The position numbers and the translations under genes were made by a program. The notes under the pieces were generated by a model. The model did no database searches, had not been told where the DNA came from, and saw nothing but the letters and a program-made list of their open reading frames with translations. A DNA stretch of 64,000 bases from Maniola hyperantus (Eukaryota; Arthropoda; Insecta; Lepidoptera; Nymphalidae), in NCBI RefSeq assembly GCF_902806685.2, contig NC_048556.1, forward strand, positions 5,394,001-5,458,000, in the 5' to 3' direction. The first letter of the stretch is position 1. Every line of letters begins with the position of its first letter. Positions 22,301 through 33,039 of the stretch are shown piece after piece.

Positions 22301-22492
22301 GAGCCTCAATAGCTCAATCGGTAAAGGAGTGGACTGAAAACCGAGAGGTTGACGGTTCAAAACCCGCCCGTTGCACTATTGTGGTACCTACTCCTAGCAC
22401 AAGCCTGACGCTTAGTTGGAGAGGAAAGGGGAATATTAGTCATTTAATATGGCTAATATTCTTTTGAAAAAAAAAAAAAAAAAAAAAAATTC
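22301..22492 (+). mobile_element. tRNA-derived SINE, family B (best copy)
   Basis: The head CCTCAATAGCTCAATCGGTA, an anticodon-loop-like CTGAAAA and the B-box GGTTCAAAACC give a tRNA(Phe)-like 5' end. The body CACTATTGTGGTACCTACTC and GAGAGGAAAGGGGAATATTA is followed by a long A tract (about 22468-22488). The minus copy at 28900-29078 and the truncated copy at 37770-37905 match it. Confidence 0.85.
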
Positions 22493-22556
22493 GTCCGGTA
22501 TGTTTTGGATTTCCCTTTACAGCCCCAGTTAAAAAAACACACTGTACAGTACGACA

Positions 22557-22692
22557 AGGCTCTTTTGGCGCGTGGCGAAAATCGGAACTAACGTTGCCGT
22601 CAAGTGTCCCCTTTGTTCTTGTTCGAATAGTCTAAGCCTTTGTTCTCCAACAGCGCCCCCCTGTCAATGTCATTCAAGTGCCAAAAGAGCCT
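22557..22692. mobile_element. Small TIR element
   Basis: Perfect 13-bp inverted termini AGGCTCTTTTGGC at 22557-22569 and 22680-22692 bound 136 bp of non-coding DNA. Confidence 0.65.
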
Positions 22693-23319
22693 ATACCTGT
22701 TTAATTCCCTTTCCACTACAACTAAGCTAAGTTAGTTGATCCAAGCGTTAAGCCAAGAATGGATAAGTAATATTATTGCAAAAGTGGGTGGGATTTGTTT
22801 GAACCACCAATCTTAAGGAATACATACATTGAGCGTATGAGGCATTTAAAATTAGGAAAATAGAAGAGGAAAACAAGCCGTTTTACAAACATGTCAACTG
22901 TGAAGGGCAGACAATACATAATGTAGTGAAAAAGTATGAATTTCGTATGGGTTTGTCACGCGGATTCATAAGCGAATAGCTCACGTTTGGGCCATGTGAT
23001 AAACATTTTTTATATTTACATACATCTATACAAAATGTATTTTTTAAATGTAAGATTGGCTTGCGCTGGACGACAATCATGCCTGAGAAACAGAGCAATG
23101 ATGAGGTCTAGGTTGGGGCGCGCTTGTCTGGAAGATGCCTATTCACTCTTGCCTAGAAAATATTCAACCTAAGTATTGTCAAAATTTCAAGCTTCTAACG
23201 GCTAACTCCAGTGGTTTAGGTTGTGCGTTGATAGACCAAACAATCTGCAATCAGTCAGTCAAGGCTCAGGAAAAGTCTTTTGATAGGTATGTATAGAAGT
23301 AAGATATCCATGCTATATC
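22693..23319. other. Intergenic DNA, nothing recognised
   Basis: Apart from a poor Helitron-like trace near 23225-23270 there is no recognisable element or gene. Confidence 0.45.
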
Positions 23320-23477
23320 CATCCTAATATTATAAATGCGAAATGCTGTCTGTCTGCTAGCTTTTCACTACCCAATCGTTCAACCGATTTTGATGAAAGG
23401 TACAGATTAGCTAACTTTTTCCCACGGGATTTCAAAAAAACCTAAATCGACGCGGATGAAGTCGCGGGCATCTAGTA
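23320..23477 (+). mobile_element. Helitron-like type 2, short copy
   Basis: TAATATTATAAATGCGAAAT, then CCCACGGGATTTC and GGATGAAGTCGCGGGCATCTAGTAG. Confidence 0.6.
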
Positions 23478-24114
23478 GTATATAATACTCTCTCGTATAG
23501 AAGATGTAAGGTGTGTGCGATGCGCGTTTCAACTTTACATACACATTTCATTGTTGAAACAGCAAAGACGGTTTCATATCGGAAAACACACAAAAACCGC
23601 TTCTGTTTTTGGTCCCACGTGTTCACACACGTACTCGATATTATAATGCCATCATATAACAAATACGGGGCATTACAAAGCAGCTTTGATATATTACTGT
23701 CGGTCGCAACGTGAGAGCCGAGCGTGGTGAGCCATGTGCGATTTGGAATCGTGGCCACAACGTGATCCAGGGTTGCCAACTGTAATGCAAGGTTTTTAAT
23801 GTCGAAAGTCCAATACAATCATAAAATAGTCTTAATTATTGCTAATGCTTATAATAATAATATTAGTTCTTTTTATTTGACAAGGTAATTTGCAAATGCT
23901 GTGTACACATTTTATTGATACATTTATCAGCCTGTGTTTGTATGTAAGTGACGTAGTATATGTAAAATTTATGTATTGTATGTGTTCCAAATAAAAAAAA
24001 CATGCTTAGTTACCATAATTAGATAATATTGAAACTCATTATACTACATCGGGCAATGCGTCCTTATATGCGAAGACATTACTTATTAATTTTTATTAAG
24101 ATTGCTTTTGGTAA

Positions 24115-24845
24115 ACAGATTTTATTTAAGTATGTCAAAGTCAAAGTCAAATGATTTATTCAAAATAGGTAATAAATTACTCTTATTGATGGTTTGGTAT
24201 GGTGTTAGATTTGTAAGATATAGTGGTGATAATTATAACGCAAACTTAAAACTAAAGCTACGAGGGTTCCAAACGCGCCCAGGTCTGAGAAGAGCCCACA
24301 ACAAACTCAGCCGGGTATTCTTTTTATCATCACCACTTTACAAAATTATTGAAACTTATTAGAACTATCACAAAGTCGTTAAGCAACTCATTCCCAAGCT
24401 TGCTTATCATTTAAATAAAATCCTTTACATTGTAATAGGATTTTTCAATTAGTTTACGTTTTATGAAAACTTTGAACTTGTTGAGAGACATCTCCAATAT
24501 GTCTTCTGGAAGCTTATAATAGAAACGTATGGAATTACGAGCAAATTAATTGCTAACTTTACTGAGCCTAGAGGCGGGCATTAGAAGTTTATTTTTATTT
24601 CTAGTATTTATATTATGACAGTCACTTTATTTTTAAATTTATTTATGTTTTTATGTACGTACAGTAAATTTTCAAAAATATATTGATTATGCACTGTCAT
24701 AATTTTAACTTCCCTAAATTTAGTTCTCAGCGACTCTCGTGGCCCCATACTGTATATGGCTTGAACAGCCCTTTTCTGCAGCACAAAAATAGAATTAATA
24801 TCAGCAGCATTACCCCATAATAATATACCATATGACATAATGCTG
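24115..24845 (-). pseudogene. CR1/Jockey-type LINE, 3' relic
   Basis: The minus-strand frame 24608-24838 reads MSYGILLWGNAADINSIF, LQKRAVQAIYSMGPRES, and then FENLLYVHKN. That is the C-terminal section of reverse transcriptases of the Jockey/CR1 group, beyond the catalytic domain. Sequence toward 24115 is its 3' UTR; the block CCTTTACATTGTAATAGGAT recurs in a second copy at 37175-37375. The copy is 5' truncated, has no catalytic motif and is dead. Confidence 0.75.
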
Positions 24846-25157
24846 TGAAAGTATGTAATATTTTAAGCTAGGCTCGAATCACAATAGTTTTATGATGCAG
24901 TTTTGATTAATAATCTCTTTATATATTGTTCTTCTTAACTATGTTTCTTAGTGGTTCTAAAATTAAGTTTTATAATAACTTTAATACACTGAGAGAGATT
25001 TATTAATGTGAAGTTAGGTAGGTATCCACTGTACAAAGTTACGTCATGTTGTGCAAATAAATGAATCTAAATTTAGATTCTTTATTATACATCAATTTAT
25101 TCACAATACTGACTATTAACATAACTAGATAAATAATATTTTGTAGATATCTATGTG

Positions 25158-25440
25158 ACTTATCTAATTACTATATAAATCATGACCGCGTGGAATGGTG
25201 CCAAGAATACTGGCTGCATTTCCGCGCTGGACAGCCAGGCTGATCCGTTGCGCAAAAAATGAGCCAGCCCTTCTGTCACCAGATGAGGCTATTAATCGCG
25301 GTGAAATGTCCCCATGGCCCCAGGGTCTCCACGGCAAACGGCACAAAAATGTAACTCTCTATAAGAGAGGCATACTTGCGCCGCTTGCCGTTTTCAGCTG
25401 TTTCTGCTGCGGCTAAATAATTTTTATTTTTTATTTTTAA
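25158..25440 (-). pseudogene. LINE ORF relic (FVPFAVETLGPWG..QRISLAVQRGNAAS)
   Basis: In two minus frames one reads AAAETAENGKRRKYASLIES, FVPFAVETLGPWG and then, after a frameshift or stop, GDRRAGSFFAQRISLAVQRG. This conserved tail is one I recall from eukaryotic retroelement ORFs; I have not confirmed the family. Parts recur at 16153-16280 and around the RTE insertion at 56205-56455. Confidence 0.5.
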
Positions 25441-25974
25441 TAGCGGTACGGCCACTCGGCAGGGAAAGACGAAGAAATGTGCGAAAATAAATGGTCTAAA
25501 ACTAGAAATAAATAATGCAAGTAAACGATTAAAAAATATGGGACAATAATATACCTGCTGCGTAAATAATGAAGTAAACATGTTTTTATCAGTAAATGTG
25601 TTTTAACTTTTAACTAGTGAATATTATGTGCACAGATTTTATAAATGTTGTTGCGTACCTACCTAGTGTACTTATTATAGAAAACGAACACTTTGATTTT
25701 CCGGGACTAAAGGTAGCCCAAGAACTTTCTTTGCCACGGATTTAGGTAGAAATGTCGCAGTTTTCCGATTCGGTAGATAGATAATTATAATAATAATCGG
25801 TAAAGCAAAATTTCTATCTTTTAAAAGAAAACGCTTTTGGAAGGAGAAAATCAGGTAAAAATTTTTCTCAAAAAATAAAGTAGGCACATAATTAATCTAT
25901 GGTTATAAGCATTTTCATAGTTTTACGTTTTCTGTTCTGTCGATACAAGTGAAAACTTATTTTTATTTATTCTG
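25441..25974. other. Intergenic DNA, nothing recognised
   Basis: AT-rich, with only short frames and no repeat family that I can name. Confidence 0.5.
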
Positions 25975-26185
25975 AACTAGCTTTTGCTTGCGACTTCACC
26001 CGCGTGGACTACACATTTCAAATCCCTATTTTACACCCTTAGAGGTCGAATTTACTAAAATCCTTAGCGGCTGCGGATGTCTATATCATAATATTTATCT
26101 GCCAAACTTCAGCCCAATCCGTCCAGTGGTTTGAACTGTGTGTTGATAGATCAGCCAATAAGTCAGCTTCTTTTCTTTTTATATT
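25975..26185 (-). mobile_element. Helitron-like type 1
   Basis: CTAGCTTTTGCTTGCGACTT, TTACACCCTTAGAGGTCG, GTCCAGTGGTTTGAACTGTG and GATAGATCAGCCAATAAGTC. Confidence 0.7.
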
Positions 26186-26682
26186 GGGACCTAGATAGAT
26201 ATAAATGAACTTTTTTCTTAAATGTTTTTAAATCGTCAAAAGAATCTAACACTGCAGGTTCGGTAAAGTAAACAAGTAAAAGCCTAAAAATAAAAACGAC
26301 ACGACTCCTTGTGGGAGTTCACGAGTTTCGAGCCGAACATTTCCGATTATATAATTGACGTGACCCGTAAACACGCTACCCAGAAACTTTGTGCCGACTT
26401 TAACGTTAAGATAAACGTGACTGCGCATTACCTCATAAACAATCTCACTAGTTGATGTTTAATCATTCTTCCTTCGAGATAAACTTGATTCTCGAACACG
26501 TGGATCCCAGTCGAGTTTAATTTTTTTTTATTCGATAGGTTTTGTACCAATCTGTGCCTATGATTTACGCATTGAGAGTTCATAGAAACGCGTAAGCGAC
26601 GTTATGGGAACGGCGTATTGGATGTTTTACTGCGAGCTAACAATGAAACCGTGATATCACTACCTATACCTATTAAGAGGGC

Positions 26683-27124
26683 TCAGGACGGAGCTTTCTT
26701 CATACAAACGTAGGAGGGTAATTACTACATTATTTGATATTGCACGCTCAAAACTAAGTATTAAGTCGATTTATCTCGTCATTATCTAGGTTTATTGATA
26801 TATCAAACATTGAAAATAATATTGATTTTAAAGTTACGAGCCTCAAGAGATTCATATTTTAACACTAAATTTATGACAACTTTGGGCGTAAATAAGTAAG
26901 ATTAGGAGTATGAAAATTCTAAAGAAATTTAACATTAGACATAGTTTATTTATTCATTAGTTGAAATAACTATACTTTGCAAACATAAACTCAGTAGTTT
27001 TTTCTCAAAAATACTTTTCTTAAACCCTTGATTTCGCTGAATATCATCGTGCCTCTCACCTTTCTCATACAATGTCAAGTGAAAAGCAAATAGGTTTGGT
27101 CGAGCGTCCTGCGTCACCTTAAGT
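26683..27124 (-). repeat. 430-bp dispersed repeat, copy 2
   Basis: The inverted counterpart of 11694-12124. Its right end abuts a type 2 Helitron-like copy. Confidence 0.75.
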
Positions 27125-27460
27125 ATATAAATGTGAAAGTGTGTTGCTTTCTTGGTTTATTCTTCAATTGCGCCGCAAAAGCGCAACGCCTCGTAGTTAA
27201 AGACCACTCAGTGTGTAACACTGAATGATAGCCACCAAGCTCATTGACATTGGTTTATTCTACATTGACTACTTCATAAAGTGTTTTTTTTTTTGTAGAA
27301 AACCTTCAATGGATTAAAAATAAATGTCAAATGAGCTTGGTGGCTATCACTCAGAGTTAGACACTGAGTCTTCTCGGAAAATCAAAGAAAAAATTCCCGT
27401 AAGAGCTTACGGGAATTTTTTGAACCTAAATCCATGCAAACGAAATCGGGATAATTAGCT
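27123..27460 (+). mobile_element. Helitron-like type 2, interrupted by a MITE
   Basis: The 5' part AAATGTGAAAGTGTGTTGC..CGTAGTTAAAGACC ends at 27205. The 3' part resumes at 27370 with CTTCTCGGAAAATCAAAG. A small palindrome (AATTCCCGTAAGAGCTTACGGGAATT) then occupies about 27394-27419. Confidence 0.7.
27206..27369. mobile_element. MITE, ACTCAGTGT termini
   Basis: Inverted ends ACTCAGTGT, with subterminal GATAGCCACCAAGCTCA on the left and its complement (AGCTTGGTGGCTATC) on the right. A second, longer copy lies at 36151-36350. Confidence 0.8.
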
Positions 27461-27699
27461 AACGTGACATGAGCGTTGAGGAAAGCTATTTATCGTTTAG
27501 TATGGACACTGGACAGGCCTCGTGATATGACATCTCTATACCAAGGTACCGTACCGTAACTCAAGTGTCACGTTTTTTAACATGAAAACTTAAGCCCGCT
27601 GTACACACGCACGCGAATGGAAGCCGTGAATTTTGCCCGCGACTGGCCGCGTGATGTTTATGCGATAAAATATTATGTCGTAGAAAATAGGTCCCTATC

Positions 27700-28055
27700 T
27701 CATCATCATCATCATCATCAACCGATAGACGTCCACTGATTTACATAGGTCTCTTGTAAAGTTGTAGGGACTTCCACACGCGGTCTTTCGCCGCCTGACT
27801 CGTCTGATGTCGTCCGTCCACCTAGTGGGGGGTCCTCCAAAACTGCGTGTTCCGATGCGAGGTCGCCATTCCAGCATCTTGGGACCCCAACGTCTATCGG
27901 TTTTACGAACTATGTGCCCTACCACATTGCCACTTCAGCTTTGCAACCCGTTGAGCTATGTCGGTTACTCTAGTTCTCCTACGGATCTCCTCATTTCTGA
28001 CTTGATCACGTAGATAAACTCCAAGCATAGCTCTCTCCAATTTCATTGATTTTAT
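27700..28055 (-). pseudogene. RTE LINE 3' end fragment
   Basis: Minus frame: MVGHIVRKTDRRWGPKMLEW, RPRIGTRSFGGPPTRWTDDI, after which the frame breaks. Its end is an (ATG)n tail, seen as (CAT)n at 27701-27720 on the plus strand. Confidence 0.8.
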
Positions 28056-28223
28056 TGGTTTATGCAATTCTTGTATTAATGTACAATATAAAATAATTAC
28101 TTAGTTACTTCAAAGTTACGCAAACTGCAATTTCTAATCGTTGAGCAACAGCAAGCATGTCTTATTAGCTTATGGTTCTACGTCCTTTAAACGCCGATTA
28201 CTCATGGCTATAATACTTACTCA

Positions 28224-28307
28224 CTACGCGACAGGTCGAGGTGGCAATCGGGGTGGCCACGCCCCGCACGCCCTTCTCCACTCCTATCGCCATCTCGACC
28301 TGTCGTC
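28224..28307. mobile_element. GC-rich foldback MITE, short form
   Basis: CGCGACAGGTCGAGGTGGCA and its mirrored ATCTCGACCTGTCG enclose a much shortened core (84 bp against about 150). Confidence 0.75.
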
Positions 28308-28577
28308 TAAGTAATAGTTTTGCACAGATAAGAGCGTATCACATGAAAATTCTATCAAGAATATAATCTACCTAACTACTACATAGTACGCAACTAATTA
28401 GCATTTATCACCCCCGTTTATACAATCATAGTTCGTAGTGGCATGCATCAACACGAGGTTGAGGTAAGTCGGCAGGTCGGCACGTTCGCAATGCACGTTG
28501 TCGGAGTGAACTAGAGTGAGGGAACTCTCGGTTTGATCTTGAATCGACGATATCTTCTTCTTCTAAATATTAAAAGT

Positions 28578-28775
28578 AAAAGTTAACTGACTGATCTATC
28601 AACGCACAGCTCAAACCACTAGATGGATCGGGTTGAAATGAGGCATGCAGCTATAGCATTATGACGTCGACATCCGCTAAGGAAGGATTTTTGAAAATTC
28701 AACCTCTAAGGGGGAAAAATAGGGATTTGAGATTTGCATAGTCCACGAGTACGAAGTCGCGAGCACAAGCTAGTA
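28578..28775 (+). mobile_element. Helitron-like type 1
   Basis: ACTGACTGATCTATCAACGC, CAACCTCTAAGGGGG and CGAAGTCGCGAGCACAAGCTAGT. Confidence 0.75.
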
Positions 28776-28899
28776 TCAAATATTAGGCTATAGTGACGTG
28801 AAATCATAGAAAACAGGGCTACCTGCGTCAAATGTACTAACGACGCCTACCAGTGACGTCGAAGCCTCAACGTTTTGTTTTTGATGATTGTCAACGAGT

Positions 28900-29078
28900 T
28901 TTTTTTTTTTTAAGAATATTAGACGTGTTAAATGACTAATATTCCCCTTTCCTCTCCAACTAAGCATCAAGCTTGTGCTAGGAGTAGGTACGACAATAGT
29001 GCAACGGGCGGGGCCTGAACCGTCGACCTTTCGGTTTTCAGTACACTCCTTTACCGGTTGAGCTATTGAGGCTTAACG
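28900..29078 (-). mobile_element. SINE, family B
   Basis: Minus orientation: the poly-A tail appears as a T tract at 28900-28910; then ACTAATATTCCCCTTTCCTC, CTAGGAGTAGGTACGACAAT and the tRNA-like head up to GAGCTATTGAGGC. Confidence 0.85.
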
Positions 29079-29567
29079 AGTTCTTTCTGTCGTTGTTGCG
29101 TGTGTGATGGTGTGCATGGTAAACGTCAGCCAATGTGGCTTATTCTGTTGTAGACAATCTCTAAAATATACCAGCTATTTTCAAAATACTATGATATGGG
29201 TGACAGATCTCAATTTTCCGTTTCACCCAATCTACAAAAACTTGTGCTTACTTGTACATCTGAATTTTAAAAAAATATTCTAGAAATGAAAATAAAAATC
29301 GGTGTAAAAACATCACATCAATCCGTTGCACCGTTGCGGCTTGATTGAATAAACCAATAAAAAACCAAGCAGGCAATGAATAAATGAATAATATCATAAA
29401 ATTACTTCCTTTTCATAGTTGGCAGCCCTATAGCCAAAGTAAACAGGCGCGGCCTCCGAGAATGTACAGGGAATAGCGACTGAGTCACAAAGTCGCGTTT
29501 CGTAGGCCGGCGTCATCCAACGTGCACGCTGTCGCCACGAGCTACGAAACATTGTAGGAGGTACAGT

Positions 29568-29830
29568 CCGCGGCAGGTCGAAATGGCAATCGGGGTATGA
29601 GGCGGTGGGACGGCACTCCCGCACCTTACCTGCGACTCGTTTGATGTCGTCCGTCCACCTAGTGAGGGGTCTTCCAACGCTACGTCTTCCGGTGCGAGGT
29701 TTTCAGTACCTTGGGACCCCAACGTCCCAAAAAAAATATTGGTTTTCCAAACTATATGCCCGGCCCTTTGCCCCTTCGCTTTAGCTTCGCAACCCGTTGA
29801 GCTATGTCGGTAACTCTAGTTCTCCTAATT
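29568..29830. mobile_element. Half foldback MITE joined to an RTE fragment
   Basis: 29568-29625 is the left half of the F-family foldback (CGGCAGGTCGAAATGGCAAT). From 29627 a minus-strand RTE 3' fragment follows, with CGTCCGTCCACCTAGTGAGG and GTTGAGCTATGTCGGTAACT. The join looks like a deletion or rearrangement junction. Confidence 0.6.
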
Positions 29831-30032
29831 GTAATTTATTATTATTATAAACATGTCCACTCTAATCGTTTCGTAGCTCCTGACGCGTCAGATAGCGGTC
29901 TGGTAATTGTCTCAAGCACGTGTTGAACCATGCGAGGTGACTTTTAGCAAAGCACTTCGCCTTTTAGGGCTACCACTTCTCGGTGAGTGGATCATTCGGT
30001 ACACAATTTTAGAAGGAAAATTATACAAAAAA

Positions 30033-30715
30033 ACCGGCCAAGTGCGAGTCAGGCTCGCGCAATGAGGGTTCCGCACTACAGTCGTAATTTTTCGACATTT
30101 TGCACGATAATTCAAAAACTATGATGCATAAAAATAAATAAAAATCTGTTTTAGAATATACAGGTGAAGACCTTTCATATGATACCCCACTTGATATAGT
30201 CACTCACTTCGAAAGTTGAAAATACTAATTATTACTTCATGACCACAATTTAATTTTTTTTGTGTGATCTAACCCTAAATTCACGGTTTTCAGATTTTTC
30301 CCCAAATGTCAGCTATAAGATCTACTACTTGCCAAATTTCATGATTCTAGGTCAACGGGAAGTACCTACCCTGTAGGTATCTTGACAGACAGACAACAAA
30401 GTGATCCTATAAGGGTTCCGTTTTTCCTTTTGAGGTACGGAACCCTAAAAACCGACCAAGTGCGAGTCAGACTCGCGCACCGAGGGTTCCGTGCTACTAG
30501 TCGTATATTTTCGACATGTTGCACGATAAATCGAAAACGAATAAGGATAAAAATAAATAAAAATCCGTTTTAGTATGCCCTTTCATATGATAAGACCTAC
30601 CTTACCTACCTACCTACCTACCAAATTTCATGATTCTAGGTCAACGGAAAATACCCTATAGGTTTTCTTGACAGACACGACGGACAACCATAAAAAAAGT
30701 TTGCAAACATAGGTA
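30033..30715 (+). mobile_element. Two tandem copies of the GGTTCCGTA repeat
   Basis: Copy 1 (30033-30445) runs from ACCGGCCAAGTGCGAGTCAG to TGAGGTACGGAACCCTAAAA. Copy 2 starts at once with ACCGACCAAGTGCGAGTCAG and decays after about 30715. Head-to-tail and overlapping at the terminal A run. Confidence 0.8.
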
Positions 30716-30764
30716 ATTTTCATTATAAACAATATTAATTTTTACCTAATAAATATTAGTTTTC

Positions 30765-30920
30765 TGAGAGTTCTACTTCTACATAATGTCTCAAAGGTGT
30801 GTGAAGTCTGCCAATTCGCACTTGGCCAGCGTGGTGAACTATGACCTAAATCCTTGTCACTCTGAGTAGAAGCCCGTCCTAGGTAATAGGCTGGCGATGG
30901 GTTAAAATGATGATGGATAG
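30765..30920 (+). mobile_element. SINE family A, 5' truncated
   Basis: Begins in the body at GAGAGTTCTACTTCTACATA and continues through CAAAGGTGTGTGAAGTCTGC to CTGGCGATGGGTT..GATGATGG. Confidence 0.75.
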
Positions 30921-31354
30921 TGTCTCAAACCATTAGTATTACTCATGGAAAATATAATTACCTACCTAGTTCAATGTAAAAGGAAGTACGGTGAAAAACG
31001 GAAAACAGAATAAAACATCATACATAAATTGACATACTTAATATACTTACCTACAGGCATAGTATACATAATATACCGTGTATTCTCACGCACGTGTTGA
31101 CCCATGCGAGGGGCGTTAGGCCCACCTCATTGTATGTTGCTTGTTGAAAAAATTACCCTGGTTTTAGAGAAACTTTTTGATTTATTGGAGAATAGGAAAA
31201 TTTTACCTTAATTACGTGGGTGCCTGGTATATTGTGCCAGATTTTATTTCCACACGCTAAATGTATTTTTAATGTCTGGTGATAAGTTTGGACCGGAACT
31301 AGTTACCAACATAGCAGCAAAGACTAGATTTAGCGTTGTATTAAAATTGTCATA

Positions 31355-31450
31355 ACCTTTCCAGCCGAGTCCGCTTCCATCTTAGGCTTCATCGTCACTT
31401 ACCACCAGGTGAGATTGCAATCATGGGCTAACTTGTCATCAAATGGATCC
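31355..31450 (+). mobile_element. SINE family C, tail fragment
   Basis: CCGCTTCCATCTTAGGCTTC, CACTTACCACCAGGTGAG and GGGCTAACTTGT. Confidence 0.65.
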
Positions 31451-31597
31451 ATACTAGTACTAGTTATAGTAAATGTATGCAATATTATAAATACTTAAGT
31501 GTCTGTCTGTTACTTTTTCACGCTTCATTCGTATTACCGATTTTGACGTTTGGTATAGAGGCAGCTTGCATTGCATCCCTGGGACAACATAAGCTAC

Positions 31598-31816
31598 CTT
31601 TACTACACTACTGACTACACAAATTTCAAACTCCTACTTACGGTTAAAGAAATTTCACCCCCTTAGGGGTTGAATTTTCAAAAACCCTTTCTTAGCGGAT
31701 GCCTGCGTCATAATAGCTATGTGTATGCTAAATTTCAGCCCGATCCGTCCAGTAGTTTGGGCTGTGCGTTAATAGATCAGTCAGTCAGTCACCTTTTTCT
31801 TTTATATATTTAGATT
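31598..31816 (-). mobile_element. Helitron-like type 1, 5' arm modified
   Basis: CACCCCCTTAGGGGTTGAAT, TTTCTTAGCGGATGCCTGCG, CGTCCAGTAGTTTGGGCTGT and AGTCAGTCAGTCACC. Confidence 0.7.
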
Positions 31817-31999
31817 TCCATGGTGATGGAGGTTTTTAACCTCCAAAAAAGTCCAGGGACATGATGCCGCGGGCATCATCTAGGTTTTACAAGAAATAAT
31901 GTGATATTTTGAGTGTAATATTTTTACGGTGCAAGTAGATTAGGTGTCGGTGTAAGTATGCTCACGCAGTTTTCCAGCGCCTGAAAAATGGAAATTGAG

Positions 32000-32216
32000 T
32001 TTTCCGGATGACAACACAACGTTCCATCTCGCTCTGTGGCGCTATCTCCACGGCCCGGTGCGGCGACGCGAGCCATCCGGGCCTTCGATTTTCAAACCCG
32101 GCCCGGCGCTTATAACTTCGCGTTCGAATCTCAAACGGTTCGCACGCGTCTCTCTCGCGTTCAGAAATCACTCGAGTTATTTTTGTGTTTGTGTTTCCAA
32201 GCTGTGTTATACAAAT
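32000..32216 (+). promoter_or_regulatory. CpG-rich putative promoter and 5' UTR
   Basis: A GC- and CpG-rich patch (GGCCCGGTGCGGCGACGCG, CCCGGCCCGGCGC, GCACGCGTCTCTCTCGCG) in otherwise AT-rich DNA lies directly upstream of the ATG at 32217. The segment TTCAGAAATCACTCGAG near 32160 could hold an initiator. It is not part of any repeat family seen in this window. The promoter reading is inference. Confidence 0.4.
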
Positions 32217-32250
32217 ATGTGTGAAAAAAGGATAAGGAAAATAAAAAAAG
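32217..32250 (+). CDS. Predicted first coding exon of the 38379-38767 gene
   Basis: ATG followed by codons for MCEKRIRKIKK and one extra G, then a GTCAGT donor. The exon ends after the first base of a codon. The strong downstream exon at 38379 needs exactly one preceding base and would supply GA, giving GGA (Gly12). This ATG is the first in its frame below the CpG-rich patch. The encoded start has a basic nuclear-localisation-like stretch (KRIRKIKK). The donor departs from the consensus GTRAGT, and a different or an additional exon cannot be excluded without a transcript. Confidence 0.45.
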
Positions 32251-32812
32251 GTCAGTTTATATTTTATTGAAATAAAATTACCTTGGTATTAAAAGAAAAT
32301 CGCGAAGCTTTAACAATATGAGGCACTGACCTACCGTACCGTTGGAAAACAGCTAATGAGTGTTATTATTTTGCTGTCGCGAAATATTTATTGCTTTTTT
32401 CAAATACTTTAGTAGGTAGGTACTTTAGCTTTGTAATTTATTCCCGAACTAGGTAAATCGATGCCCGCACGACTTCATCTGCGTGAATTCATATTTTTGA
32501 ATATTGAATCTTATTTTTCACAGCACAGGGACAGCACAGGCTGATTTAGATTTAGATAGATTTAGAATATTGAATGAAAACTTTGAAATTTTCCGTGATA
32601 GAAGACTAGGTTTGTTTCCGGTGTGCAAGTTATCTCTGTAAATACATACTAAATTTCGCCAAAATCGGTTAAGCGGATGGGTCGTGAAATGGTAACGAAC
32701 AGACAGACATACATACTACCTATCTTCTTATTCCAAATATTTGTAGATGGATATTAGAAACTGTGATATTAGTATCGAAACGTGCTAGTCGCTATAGGTA
32801 CCTAAGTATCGT

Positions 32813-32952
32813 CGGCGACAGGTCGAGATGGCAATCCGGGTATGAGACGGGGGACGCTCCACACACGGTCGCCTGCATCGGGTTAGCGCGAGGGGTGTGT
32901 GGGTGTGCGGTGCGGGGCGTTCCCTCCCCGATTGCCATTTCGACCTGTTGCG
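32813..32952. mobile_element. GC-rich foldback MITE (F family)
   Basis: GGCGACAGGTCGAGATGGCA, then TGCATCGGGTTAGCGCG, then CCCCGATTGCCATTTCGACC. It lies in the predicted intron of the two-exon gene. Confidence 0.85.
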
Positions 32953-33039
32953 TCCTATATAGGTACATACCTACCTGATTATTAATTTTCCGTTTGCAAG
33001 GAGCGCGTAGGAGGTCAGGTAGTAGGCGTTAGTCTAGAC

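Noticed and set aside
22301..22380. Possible tRNA(Phe) gene
   Set aside because: It is continuous with the SINE family B body and A tail, and is repeated at four other places.
23432..23818. 128-codon minus-strand frame
   Set aside because: No ATG start, no domain, overlaps the end of a Helitron-like copy and has AT-rich non-coding composition.
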